A stretch of 64,000 nucleotides of DNA from Pteria penguin. Taxonomy: Eukaryota; Mollusca; Bivalvia; Pterioida; Pteriidae. Where the stretch lies: contig CM068586.1 in NCBI GenBank assembly GCA_035048485.1, forward strand, positions 28,042,349 through 28,106,348, in the 5' to 3' direction. Below, one piece after another: positions 12,101-25,400 of the stretch (positions are counted from its first letter, which is position 1; each line of letters opens with the position of its first letter). The position numbers were made by a program, and so were the translations under genes. The notes beneath the pieces were generated by a model, which was given only the letters and a program-made list of their open reading frames with translations, did no database searches and was not told where the DNA came from.

Positions 12101-14480
12101 ACAAGATCATCAGTATTTGTATGATGTTATGTCTTAGTGAAGACTCCATACATTCCAAAGCCTACAAGAAGGACACTAACTTACCTTGTTAGAAATTCCA
12201 ATACATGTAACAAGAATGTTTACATTCTGTAAACAAACAGCTTTTGCTGCACTGATTTTACACTGAAGACACAAAGCACAGAAGTTACTGAAATCAAGTG
12301 AAAAAACATGTAAACCAGACTAGTGTTAGCAAATAATTCACCCAAAATCTTTGAAAACTATACAGGAATGGTAGTAAAATAAATGTTTCAAAATTATATC
12401 AGTGCAGACAACTGTCACTTACATAAGATTCATAATTTTTATATGCCTTTTTCCTACTTTTTAAAAATAAAGAGTGTATGTGTACAAAGTTCATTGACAG
12501 AGGATTTTTTGTATAAGTAATGATGTCTATACAAAAGACAGTTACATTATATGTACAAAAATGCTTACTCTCTAATGTATACACCTGTAGTGCTATGATC
12601 ATACATACGAAGAAAGAGTGTAGTATTGTATACGACAGTATATATCTCGCATTCATAGATTATACAATCACACACAGATACATAGTCAACAGGTTTATCT
12701 TAAAGTTTTACAAGGTAAAAAATCCACATAATTGAATTAACAGCCTGATACCTAACTGACTTTCCACTTCTCTTAATTTGAAACTGAGAAAACAATATAG
12801 TTCAAAATGTCATGTGACACGGAGGAAACACTATAGTGGATTCTAGTGCAGTAAATTAGCAGGATAAGTTGCCAAAATTTCAATTGTAAATAATAATGCC
12901 AGTATAAGTACCTGTTAAAAACTCGAACAACAGGCATATGACATCAGTGTTGGCATTGTGATCACACTGTATAAATATTGCAAGTGTATAAATACTATCT
13001 ATAGTCTTGACATTAAAGAATTATATAATATACATGTATATTACAACAGTAATAGTTCACATATCATATTAATTGTGCATTTACTTATATTTTTACATTT
13101 AAACATACATTTTACACCTAGGTCTATATAAATGAATTCAGTATGGTAATAAAGAGCAAACTTTACAATTTATAAATTGTATTACATACCTATGTACCAC
13201 CACTTTCAGCAGACAATTTTTCTAAAACCTACAGAAAGGGACCAAGGGCATTTTAATGGTGGAAAAGGCTATTCTTAACCCATATATATTCACTCGTATT
13301 TCTTTCTCTTCTGAGCTGAAAACTATTAATGATATAAGGACTCTCACCAATATCAACATTCGACTCACTAAATCAGAGGATTTCAAGACATTTTTATTGA
13401 ACACATTTTTTTCATACTTATCTTTTTTCTCTTGCACTTTGTAGTACATTTGTATTTTGGTAAACATTTTTCTGGATTACGGTACTCTTTTACAGTCAAA
13501 ACTTAAAAACTTAACAAAAATATTTTAAAATTTTACTATAATATATATGTGTTACCAATGTAAGACTTAAGATGACATATTGTGGCATTTAAGATTAATC
13601 AAAGAATTGTAAATGTTTCTAATTCTTACAGAAATGTTGCGGATGTCTGAAAGCCTTCAAGTACTGTATGGGTATTTATCTATAACATGTCAGAAATTCA
13701 GCCCAAAATACTGAAAGATGTATGAGATAATTATATGAACAGAATCATGAATTAGTGTGACCTGTGACTGTCCTTCTTTGTACTTCCATACAATGGTATT
13801 GGCGTAGTAATGAGTAAGTACACAAAAAATATCATAAATATTAATCACCCTAAAATAAGTACCCATAGATTGATTCATTCGTTTACATAAACATTAATAC
13901 ACAAACTCACAAAACAAGCGGACATTTATATTGATAATTATTTCAAGAAACGTATTGCTACAAATATTGCATACATATACATGTGAATATATATATACTA
14001 TACAACCTTAATGCTGCAGATACATCATTCGCATGTAACACTTTCACCCATGTCTGGAATGTACATATATGTAATGGATAGGATATCTATACCATGTTCC
14101 ACATAATGGTTTCATTGGTTGAGCTTGTATTGAGTAATCAACAAACTACATACAGGTAATGTTAGAAGTGAAGGAAAAAGAACAGGAAAAACCACCCATT
14201 TATGAATTAACACACTTAACAAATCTTTTACATACTAGAATTTAGGTATCTACTGCTACCAAAGGGCAAAACATTATGTCATAAACTATCTGTCCATGCG
14301 CTTAGACAAACATACTTATGCAACAAAGTTTGTCAATAAACAGTGTAAATAACAAAGGTTTAATAAAGTGTCTGAGACATCGTACAGAACTGCATTCTTA
14401 TACAACAGAACCATCAGAAACTCTTTTGTGCCACCATCTAATGTGACAGAGCCTTGGCTGCTATCATGTTATGTGAAAGA
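9181..14480. other. Intergenic region, no gene recognised
   Basis: AT-rich sequence between the EIF3G 3' end and the MAN1B1 3' side. Part of 9230-9540 (GACAGACAGACAGG, GTCAAGGTCATAGT) resembles worn copies of the dispersed ACAAG-type repeats. 11841-12037 holds a MITE copy. I found no conserved coding exon, tRNA or rRNA. Some of it may be 3' UTR of MAN1B1, which cannot be judged from sequence. Confidence 0.5.
11841..12037. mobile_element. MITE with long imperfect inverted ends (copy 2)
   Basis: Matches the element at 6951-7147: AACATCACAATGGTTTGACA and TCTGTATAATGAAAAGA recur in the same order, and the left end (GTCTTTTTGTCATACAGAGT, GACATCAAACCTTTG) is the inverted partner of the right end. 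Two diverged copies 5 kb apart define the family. Confidence 0.65.
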
Positions 14481-14482
14481 CA

Positions 14483-14566
14483 AAGCACCGACTAGCTGTT
14501 GTAGGGACTCAAACCCAGGTCTTCTCCATATGAAGTCCAGCATCCTACCAACTAAGCTATGCAATC
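14483..14566 (-). repeat. tRNA-like sequence (SINE head or tRNA pseudogene)
   Basis: On the minus strand: TAGCTTAGTTGGTAGGATGC (A box, D-arm-like), then GACCTGGGTTTGAGTCCC (B box, T-arm-like). The anticodon arm is poorly formed and no acceptor-stem pairing is obvious, so I do not call a working tRNA gene. It adjoins, and shares its A-box end with, the 58-bp tandem array. Confidence 0.6.
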
Positions 14567-14962
14567 TCTGAATGATGCACTCATATTCAACACATCTTTC
14601 ACATACCATCTGAGCTATGCAATCTCTGAATGATGCACTCATATCCCATACATCCTTCACATACTGACTGAACTATGGAATCTCTCAATGATGCATTCAT
14701 ATCCCATACATCCTTCACATACCAATTTAGCTATGTAATCTCTGAATGATGCACTCATATCCCATACATCTTTCACATACCATCTGAGCTATGTAATCTC
14801 TGAATGATGCACTCATATCCCATACATTCTTTATATACCAACTGAGCAATGCAATCTCTGAATGATGCACTCAAATTCAACACATCCTTCACATACCAAC
14901 ATAGGTATGCAATCTCTGAATAATACACTCGTATCCCATACATCCTTCTCATGTCAACTGGG
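14547..14962. repeat. 58-bp tandem repeat containing a tRNA A-box-like segment, about 7 copies
   Basis: Units start near 14556, 14614 and 14672 and continue at about 58-bp spacing: AGCTATGCAATCTCTGAATG, ATGCACTCATA(T), CCCATACATCCTTCACATAC. Read on the minus strand each unit carries CATAGCTCAG(T/A)TGGTA, the 5' end of the tRNA-like element next to it. This looks like amplification of a tRNA 5'-half-like fragment plus flank. Confidence 0.85.
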
Positions 14963-16480
14963 CTACACCTGTGTCCAATATATATCTTTCACATTACTTA
15001 CTACTGTTACAGTAGATATTTACAAACCATAATTTCCTTGCAATATACATTAAAATATGTCATGTCATCATGATCAAAACAAAAATTGCAAATTCACAGT
15101 ACCGGTAAGCAGTGAATTGTACTGTAAGAATGCTTTGCAGAGTTGTAATTTTGCACTGACTGAATTTACTTGAATTCAAAATAAACGGACATTTATGCAT
15201 ACATAAATTGTGCACAATTTTGACCATGAAATGAGAAAAACATTGTAATAAACTTAAATTCAAAGTACCCCTGTTTGATGCAAGGGAATTTTACTTCATT
15301 AGATTGACGTGTTGCAGATTAAATTTGATGCTCCATAATAAACCATGTCATCACATACCTATAACACCACATTACATCAATGTAAAAAAAGTTGACGATG
15401 GTCTGATTGCGGAATTTCTTATTTAAAATTTCATAAATTGCATTTTTCGAGAAAACCTTAATAATGTATATATTTTTGAAAAGGTCTTTTTGAGACGGTC
15501 ATTTTAGAATATGTTTAAATAAAATTGACATAAAACTAGAAAGTAAATAAGAAAAAACAAAGCTGATGACCAAAAATTTGTTATTTTGTAATTACGATTT
15601 AGTTTTTTAGCTTTTAATTTGAATACTGTAGTGGTGTTTGATAATAAAATGAAGTACTGAAAGTGAAAATGGATCGAGAGAAAATACCAAAAGATATTGA
15701 AATAAAGAAGCTGAAATTTTCAGAAAAGTTTGTCAGCACATCAAAGGCTTGGGGAATGTTGCCTAATATGCGTATATCATTAGAAAATCATTATCTGCCA
15801 ACAAAACACCCTCATTTTGAGCAGAGATAGAAGGTTAAGGAGCATCTACCTTACTATCAAAAATAAAGACCATCATACCTAAATTCTATAATTACTCTCA
15901 TATACAAGTCTTTCATGTAAAAAAGCATATATATATAGTAAATAATATGTTGTAATTGTTTTATTATACACCATTAATTGATATTTTCCCTACACATGTA
16001 TAGTGATGACTAGATTTGAGTGCTGGAAACACCTAAAATACCCAGAGAAAATTTCTAGTGTTTTAGAAGTACATGTATACTACCTACCAACACTAGATAG
16101 GATCAAGATTTGGTAAAAATGATGAACTAAATTGTGTTTAATTGTGGCCTTTTAGGCCCCTAGATCTGCAAATACTATAAAAGCCTTACAATTAATGACA
16201 TGAAAATCATTAAAAACATGAATAAAAATGATAGTCATGATTACTGTTATTCACATCACAGTAATCGCACAAATGTTTATTACTGGTAAAACAACACAAA
16301 GGTCAAGGATATAAAAATTTACATGATAATAACAAAAGATAAAGAAGCAAGTTTTTTTTATATATATATATCACTTCTGTGTATTATATATATGATATCT
16401 CACATATCAATAATTATCTAGATGACACCTGCATTACCAGTAATCACAATTATTGCATTTGATTCGATATTGAAACATCC
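14963..16480. other. Probable 3' UTR / intergenic, no coding sequence seen
   Basis: AT-rich DNA downstream of the MAN1B1 stop codon (minus strand). A minus-strand AATAAA (TTTATT near 16276) lies about 200 bp after the stop and could be a poly(A) signal. Nothing else recognised. Confidence 0.4.
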
Positions 16481-19400
16481 TCAATGGGAATATATAGGCA
16501 AGGGATGGCCTTCACTATTGAAGACATATTTATCAAATGGAATTAACAATGGGTCGTCACTAAACAACAAATAGAAATATTTCAGAGTTTCAGCAAGGAA
16601 AAAACTTTCTAATTTGTCTTTAAAACCTGGGCTACCGGGACTTTTTACATTGTTTATGGATGAGAAACCCCCTTCCACTTTGGTGTATTTAAGGAAAGCT
16701 TGGAATATCTGCCATCCCCAATCTCTGTATTTTTTATCTCCTGTGAATCTATAGAGATAAACTAAGCTTTCCACTGTCTCTGGTCGTAGGAGGTTATGAG
16801 AATCCAGAGGCTGAAATTAGAAAAAAACTTTATACAATACATTTTATAATGTCAAAGATACCTATCATAGTAATTTCATTTAATTCCACTCTGGATTATG
16901 CCGTTCCTGAGTGACAATTCTTTACATATGATTCTGGCTTCTCATAACTGCCATTGAATTTATATGCAATATTACCATGGATTAAGCAAAATTGGAACAT
17001 GTGACCTTCAGGAGCTGAAGTTACTGAATACTTGGCCCAGCTTCATACAGACATATAGTGAAGAACTTGTTATCCTCTTTACATAATCTGATAACTATTC
17101 CTTTATACTACACACTGTGTTTACATTAAAACATATCTTTCAGACTGATAAAACACCTTACCTTGACAATTATATCCTCCCTGCCAGTAGGAGCTTGATT
17201 AAAGTAGACTATTTCTGGACTAAGTTTAGTTGGCATCTTATTATACATCTCATAGCAGGTCCGGGTCATCTGGACTGCTAGATCCATGTGATCACTTGGA
17301 AGACCATTCTTGTGGCCAAGAGATAAAGTTCCCGGTAGAAAACATACCAGGTGGTCCTGTTAGAGAATGGTAATACTAAGTATAATATTTGCGTTATGCT
17401 ACTGATAAATATATATATATATATTCAAAAAGTGAAAAAACATCATCTTCAAAGCTTTATACATTTTACTCCATATACAGAAAATACCTTTACCCTATAA
17501 TTGAATGATTTGTACACACAAAATTTTGACACAAACAAGCTATGCTTGTAAAACACTAATGTCCTCAGTGGCACCAAAGTCCAAAAAGTTATTTTTAGCA
17601 TGAAGATCATTGTCAAAAGGTCAAAAGGTAATCAAACTTGGTGTCATTTGAAAGGGTTTCATTAGTTTAGTAAACATGTCAAATATGAAGTCTCTATTCC
17701 TCACTGTTCAAATGTTATAGCCAAGGTTGAAGTTGACAATAGATATACAAACAAACAAACAAACAAACAAACAGACAGACAAACAGACAGGACAAAAATA
17801 ATATGCCCCCGATCTATTGATCCAGGGGTATTAAAAAAGTTATTATCAGATTTATACAAAAATTCTACAAAATTTCTCACAATTTTTGGCATAACCCTTA
17901 TTCATGTATTTGTGCTTTAACACAGTTATATAACTGCTTGACATTTCAAGATAAAATTATTTGAATATTTCATTTCCATAAGTACACTGCATATAAAATA
18001 TACTGCTGTAAACCACAATGTTATGTAGTTATACTCAATTTAGTTTGTTATCTATAAGTACTATATAAAAGTACTATAAAACAGGAAACTTTTGCAAATC
18101 TGTAGGTCACAAAGCCTATTTCATCATTTATCAAGCATTTCTTCAGCACTATTCACAAGGTTTCTTGGACTCTTTCCAAGCACTGTGTACAGGTGCTATT
18201 TATTCAGATATAGAAACATTGAGGAGTTCTAATAAACTCTAAAGAGCTAATGATTTCACGAAAATGTTTTACTCTTAGAAATTTTTAATAATGATCAAAT
18301 CAGTCAACAAGATTCTTTTTTATTTTTAGTCATGTTTCCTCAAGGCCTATGCTTCAAAACTTATCATCGACAATATAGCTCACTGGTGGGGCATTGTCAA
18401 TGGAAGCTGATCAAATGAAATCTCTTGTCATGAGGAACCTATATGTGAACCCTATTGGTTCCAAAGATATAACCCAGTTTAAAGTTTTTAGGAAGTAAGT
18501 CAAAGTGAAAGGTCAAGGTCACAAGGTCAAAAGTCATGGTATCAAAGAAAGCCCTTGTCATGAGGAACATATGTGTCAAGATTCAACACCATGCACCAAC
18601 TGGTTAAAAAAATATAGCCTAAGTTAAATGTTTTTGAATAGTAAGTCAAAATCCATGACATGAGGGACCTATGTGTGAGGTATGAAAGTTCTACTACTAA
18701 CAGTTCAAAACATATAGCTCAGGTTAAAGTTTTTTGTGCACGAGGATGCCGACACGGATGCTGATATGCGGAGGTATGACTATAGCTCTCCGGGCACTTT
18801 GTGCTGACGAGCTAAAAAATTAAAGCAATTATCATTTAATTAAATTATTAATCAAAACCTGAGCGAACCATTTTAATGATAAAATGTTTGCTGACTTTTC
18901 AGCTTTCTTTGTTTGACTAAAAATAAATACAATAAAAACAAGAGGCCCAAGTGGGCCTATATCGCTCACCTGAGTACCTAGATTATCAGTCATGCATGAA
19001 GGAAGAATTCATTTATTTTTGCATTAATGTGACTAAGTCAACACAGATGTGGAAAATATGTCAAATTTTATTTCAGGCTAGAATAAAAAACAACACTTTT
19101 TTGCACATCCATTCAGGTGATTTTGATATTAAGCATTTCCTTTGTCTCTGCAAGAAGTCATTCAGGGCAACAAGTTAGTCATTTTCTTTAGGTGGGGCCT
19201 TTTGTTGACTGATTTCAAGTCTGGGTCATGAACAACAATTGTTTCAAATATTGTCCAGATCTAACTTAAAATTGCCTAATTTCATATGTTGAGTGTTAAG
19301 AAACATCTAAAAACTTATTTAGATGTGTAAAGAAATGAAAAAAAATTTTTGACCACAGCTGGATTTGAACCGCTACTCTCCATATTTCAATTACCAAGTG

Positions 19401-22400
19401 GTATATGTACTATTGTGAGAACTGCTTTTTAGACATGGTGGCATTATCTGTTAACCAATTTGGATGAAATTTAACATATTGATAGAGGACTTTTAGTACT
19501 TCATGTATTCCATGTTTCATTAAAATCTTTCATGTGGTATAACAGCAGAAGTGAAAAATGTGATTGAATTGTTCCTATACACCCTCATTTGGAAGTCTTA
19601 AAAAATTCATAGAAAATCCAAAAATTGAGATATTGACAAAATTCTTTCAAAGTAACAACCCTTACCATTAATTATGATCACAATAGTCCATAAGAAATTA
19701 TCATTATCAATTAACTAGGAAATATGACACTTTTTTCTGCATTGAATCACCAAGTCCAAAGAAATGTCGAAAAAAATTCTAAAATTTGATTTTGGAAGGG
19801 AACCAAAATGACAATACATCTTCACTCATCCCTCTAGATCATTTCTATGCATTCTGTTTGTCTCTGTATACAGCCCGTATGAAAAAGAATATTGTTAAAC
19901 GAGGGAACTCTTTTGTGACCTACTCTTGACTATGGTGGCGCCACCTGTAAAGAGGTCTGGACGAAAACAACAGAATTTGAAGAGGATCATAAGTGACTTA
20001 TTTCTACCAAGATTTATTAAAATCCTTCAAACAGTTTTGTAGAAAAAGTTGAAAATGTGAAAAATGGCCAAACCCCCCCCCACTCCCACCCCTTTTTTTT
20101 TGGAAGTCTTAAAAGTAAAATTCCTAATTTCATATGTTGAGTGTTGAGAAACATCTAAAAACTTATTTAGATGTGTAAAAAAAAAAAAAAAAAAAAATTT
20201 TGACCACAGCTGGATTTGAACCGCTACTCTCCATATTTCAATTACCAAGTGGTATATGTACCATTGTGAGACCTACTTTTAGACATGGTGGCATTATCTG
20301 TTAACCAATTTGGATAATCCGCACAAAAAACAAAACCTTTGAAAAGGACTATGAGTACTTGCATCCTACCCAGTTTTATCACAATCCTTCAAGTTGTTCT
20401 GTAGATCAAGTTGAAGATATGAAAAATTGTCCCCCCCCCCCTTTTCTTGGAAGTCTTAAAAAATTCATAAAAAATTCAAAAATCTAGATATTGAAAAAAT
20501 TCCTTCACACCAGCATTCCTTACCATAGAAATAATTAAATGAAACCAAATGAATGCATCAATGTTTACTAAAAGAAAATAATAACTCTTTAATGCATTAA
20601 AATAACAAAGTCCAAAATAAAAATGAAAAAACGTCAAAAATTTGATTTCGGAATGGAACCAAAAATATCAACACTTCTTCCCATATGCCTCTAAATCATT
20701 CCTATGCAGTCGGTTTGTCGCTGTATGCACCCGATCTGAATAAGAAGTTTGTCAAAGGAGGATACCCTCTGTGACATACTTTTGTCTGTGGTGGTGCCAC
20801 CTGTTCATGGATCCTGACAAAGATGACCATATTTGTCGGGGACCTTGAGTATTTGATGCATGCCAAGTTTCATTGAATTCCAGCTAGTGGTTCCGAAGAA
20901 AAAGTTCAAACTGTGAAATGTTTACACCAATTATCCCACCCCCCTTTTTCTTGTAAGTCTTAAAAAATTCATAAAAAATCCAAAACATAAAATATTGAAA
21001 AATTTTCTTTGCAGTAGTATTTCTTACCATCAAAATGATCAAATTAAACCAAATCAATGCATCAATGTTTACTAAATGAAAAAAATACCTCTTTTCTGCA
21101 TTAAAACTACCAAGTACAAAAAAACGTCAAAAATTTGATTTCGGAACGGAACCAAAAATAACAACACTTCTTCACACATCCCTCTAGATCATTCCTATGC
21201 ATTCGGTTTGTCTCTGTATGCCCCCGGTCTGAAGAAGAAGTTTGTCAAAGGAGGGTACCCTCTTTGACCTACTTTTGCCTGTGGTGGCGCCACCTGTTCA
21301 TGAATCCGGACGAAAAACAACAACACTTGTAGGGGACCATGAGTACTACATGCTTATCAAGTTTCATCAAATTCTGTTCAGTGGTTCTGGAGAAGAAGTC
21401 GAAAATGTGAAAAGTTAACGACGGACGACAGACGACGAACGGACGACGGACGGTGATTGATCACAATAGCTCACTTGAGCCTTTGGCTCAGGTGAGCTAA
21501 AAATATATATATAAAAATAAACAAGAGCAATGCCAACATAGCATATGCCTCCCCTGGTTATTTTTGTATCGTGGGCATAACTCACATGACCACACTAGAG
21601 GTCATCTATTCCTCATAATCACCCACAAACAAAATTTTTCCATTCAAAAGTTTGCGTCTAATGATTAAGAGATATGTCACTTGTCTTCATTTAATTTAGA
21701 CATCAGTATTAACTGACACAAAACAAAATCAAAATAAATATGCGAAAGACACTTATCCTAATTATAACTTATTAACTTGACCTAGATATCCTTAAATGTA
21801 TCGGTATACCAAATATCAATTCAATATCTCTTTCCATTCCCGAGATAATGAGTGGAAGCTGCTATTTTTAAGAATTTTCTAGATCCAAGGGGAATAACTC
21901 TCACAAAAATCACTGAATCATAACCAAATTTACACTTGATCAAAATATCCTTTAGATGTATCAGTATATCAAATATAAATTCAATATCTTTATTGGTTCC
22001 AGAGATAATGTGTGGAAACTGCTAATTTTAAGAAATTTCCTAAGTTCAAGGGGAATAACTCTGACAAAAATTATTGAACCATATCCAAATTTGAACTTGA
22101 CTTAAATATACTTAAGATGTATCCGTATGAAAAATATCTATATCTGTTTCTGAGATATGAGCGGAAACTGTTAAGAAATTGTCTAAGTCCAAGGGGGATA
22201 ACTCTCACAAAATTTATTGAACAATGGCCAAGTTTGAACTTGACCTAGATATTTTTGAGATATATCTGTATACCATATATCAATTCAGTATCTTCATTGG
22301 TTCCAGAGATAATAAGCGGAAACTGTAAATGGACTGACCGATAGCAGCAAAACAATATGCCCCTCCTTCTTTGAAGTGAGGCATAAGAAACAAACAAGAG

Positions 22401-25400
22401 TTGTAAGAAGACAACAGAACTCGTTTGTGGCAACCAAATTTAAATAGCAAAAGTTTCTTGTAAGTAGGTCAATCTTCAAGGTCAAGGCCAAAATGTAAGA
22501 AATTTTAATACATAATGAAAGGTCTTGTCCCAAGGAATGCACCCTATCTCTTACTGTTCATAAGTTCTGACCAAGGTTAAAGTCTTTAAAGAAGTTCAAA
22601 CTCAAAATCGAAGTTTCCAGGTAAAAATTTTTTGCACCGAATGAAAAGTCTTGGCACAACGAATACACATGTGAAATATTAAAGCCCTGTCTCTGGTGGT
22701 CCTAAAGTTATGATCCAGGATAAAGTTTTTGTCCAACTAGGAATTCTAAGCCCTTTTTGTTACTGTTCATAAGTAATGACCATGGTTAAAGTTTTATAAA
22801 AGTAGGTCAAACTTCAAGGCCAAGGTCATTATGTAAAAAGTTTTGGTACCAAATGAAAGGTATTGGCACAAGGAATACACATGTGAAATATAAAAGCCCG
22901 ATCTCTAATGGTTCTAAAGTTATGATCCAGCTTAAATTTTTGTCTACTGACGATGAAAACAATGACACCAACAATGTGTTGCCAGAGGTATGACAATAGT
23001 TCTCCGGACATTCGTCCCAGTGAGCTATACATAATTACACAGGAAAAACATCTTCAAATCTTGTTATCTTGCAATGTTTCCGCTTTTGCATATTTGCGAC
23101 AATTAGGCCGAAATAAAACTTGAAAGGAAACTCTATGAAAAATACCCCAAAACATTTTCCAGTATACAGTACATTGATTTTAAATGTACGTAAACTCACC
23201 ATTTTTGGACTAAAATTCCTTCCCCCAAGTAATTCACCGAGGTATACCAGTCTATTTGGTTGAGATTCTCTCATTAAATGTTTTTTCATTCCATGAACAG
23301 CTTCCACATAGTCATTCTTAAACCTGAAATTCACAATATTCAAAAAGCAAATAAACCTCATTCATCTTATAAACAGTATCTTACAAATGTAAACTATGTC
23401 CGTCTCAAAATGAAGTAATACTGGCTTGTTCTAAATTGGCAAATTGTACAGAACTTGGGTTATATCTAGGTATCAAAGGGGAAACTCTGAAGATCAAGTT
23501 TATACAAAAATGACTTAAAATAGTAAAATGTAATGATCACAGCATAAACAAGATGTGTTAGTAAAACACTGACTCAGTGGCAACAAAGTCAGAAAAAGTT
23601 ATTTTTAGTATGAAGGTCATTGTCAAGGTCAAAATGCCATCGAGGTGTTATTTGAAAGAGCTTCATTAGTTAAGTATGCATGTGAAATATGAAGTGTCTA
23701 TCCCTCACAGTTCAACAGTTATGGCTAAAGTTAAAGTTGACAACAGACAAACAAACAAAGACAGACAGGACAAAAACAATATGCCCCCAATCTTTCAATC
23801 CAGGGGCATAAAAATGTTGTATCACCCAAAAAGCTCTAGCCACAAGTAATATGCATATTCAGTTTGAATCTATGACAATGACTATTTGAAACATACATTT
23901 TTTTGTTGAGTAGATCAGAGTTTACTGCAAAAATCACAGGTAAACAATAAAGAAGTATATAGTATTGTTATCAGTCAAAAGACCTAGTTACAAGCAACAG
24001 GTAAGCAAGATACAAAATGTATATACACCCACATTATACTGAATTGAAAACTACAGTCAAAAACAATCAAAGTAATGTTCCACACAAGAATGATTTGTAG
24101 AATTATGAAGAATTAACAGAAGACTTACATATCTCTAGTTTTACCAGTCTGTATCCACTGTTTGAGTAAATACTCATAGTAGCTATCTCCCCTTGCACCA
24201 AGTGTAATGGTCCCTGTACTTCGGAAATCTCCGGTGTTAGCATTGATAAAGATAGGCACTAATCCATCCTTCTTAGGTAAGTTGTGGACATGTGAGGACA
24301 CCTTTTCCACTGCATCCTACAAATACAATTTTAAAAGTACCTTTCAATGTCAATAAAGAAAGTAAAGTAACTGCATTAAAAGAATAAAGATAGGGATATG
24401 TTCATGCTTAAAAAATACCAATTTCACTGATTCATGTTACAAGTAAATAGAGGAAAAATGTAAACTAGGGCTAAAGAAAAATGAAAGGACTTGAAAGTCC
24501 TCAAGGTCGGAATTGCATGGTCAAGTACATCAAAGGTAATAAAGTCGTGATCCACCAAGAGATCACACACCAAGCGTGTAATGTTTAGGATCAGTATTGA
24601 CAAAAACACGGTCTGCGTTGAACAGAACAAACAAAAACAATGAAGAACTTGATGCATCGCCTTCGAGCTTTCGCCCATTCACTCATAAAGAATTAATGTA
24701 CAAAGACACCAGATTTCATTTAAAAACTCCAAGCACTTCCCGAGATATACGAGGTCAAATCCGCATGGCCATGGACCCAGCTAAGCATCCGATTGTATGG
24801 GCAAAGACGGTTCATTTTGGAAATGCAACAGACGAATGAACTATACATGCCATGTTTAAAGCATATTTGACTTGAATTCTTTGCCTGAAATCCCAAATCA
24901 AAGTCATTTGCCTTTTCATTTGCCGATTTTGTCAAACAAATCCGCTATCATTCTCTCTTATAACTTTTGACCTTGACAGTAATATAAAATTAGCAATCTT
25001 TACAAAGTCTCCCGCTGTACATGTACATTTGGGGAAAACGATGTCTATACATGTAGATCTATAAATAACTGGCTATTTTGAGTAGCATTACACATCAACA
25101 ACTAAATCTACCAAGACGTTTGTTTATCGTTGTGACGAGAAGATTGTAGAGTACTTCGAATTCCACTGCTATAAAAAGAAGCGAAATTCTCAAGTTTTAT
25201 TAATTATAATACAACGGATACTAGTACGGACAAGTAGTGTACTTCTTATTACGGCACAGCTACACAATAATGTCAATCGTACTTTTTCGGGACTTTCCGT
25301 CGAGTATTCGGAAAGACTGCATGTCCTCCAGCGCATGAATATAACTCGTCTAAATCGATGGAATAACAGCACATCTATTTTCTCATCTGATCAAACTTAT

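Noticed and set aside
24597..24839. 80-codon plus-strand frame as a host gene
   Set aside because: It lies antisense in a MAN1B1 intron within a candidate transposon, with no known domain; kept only as part of that element.
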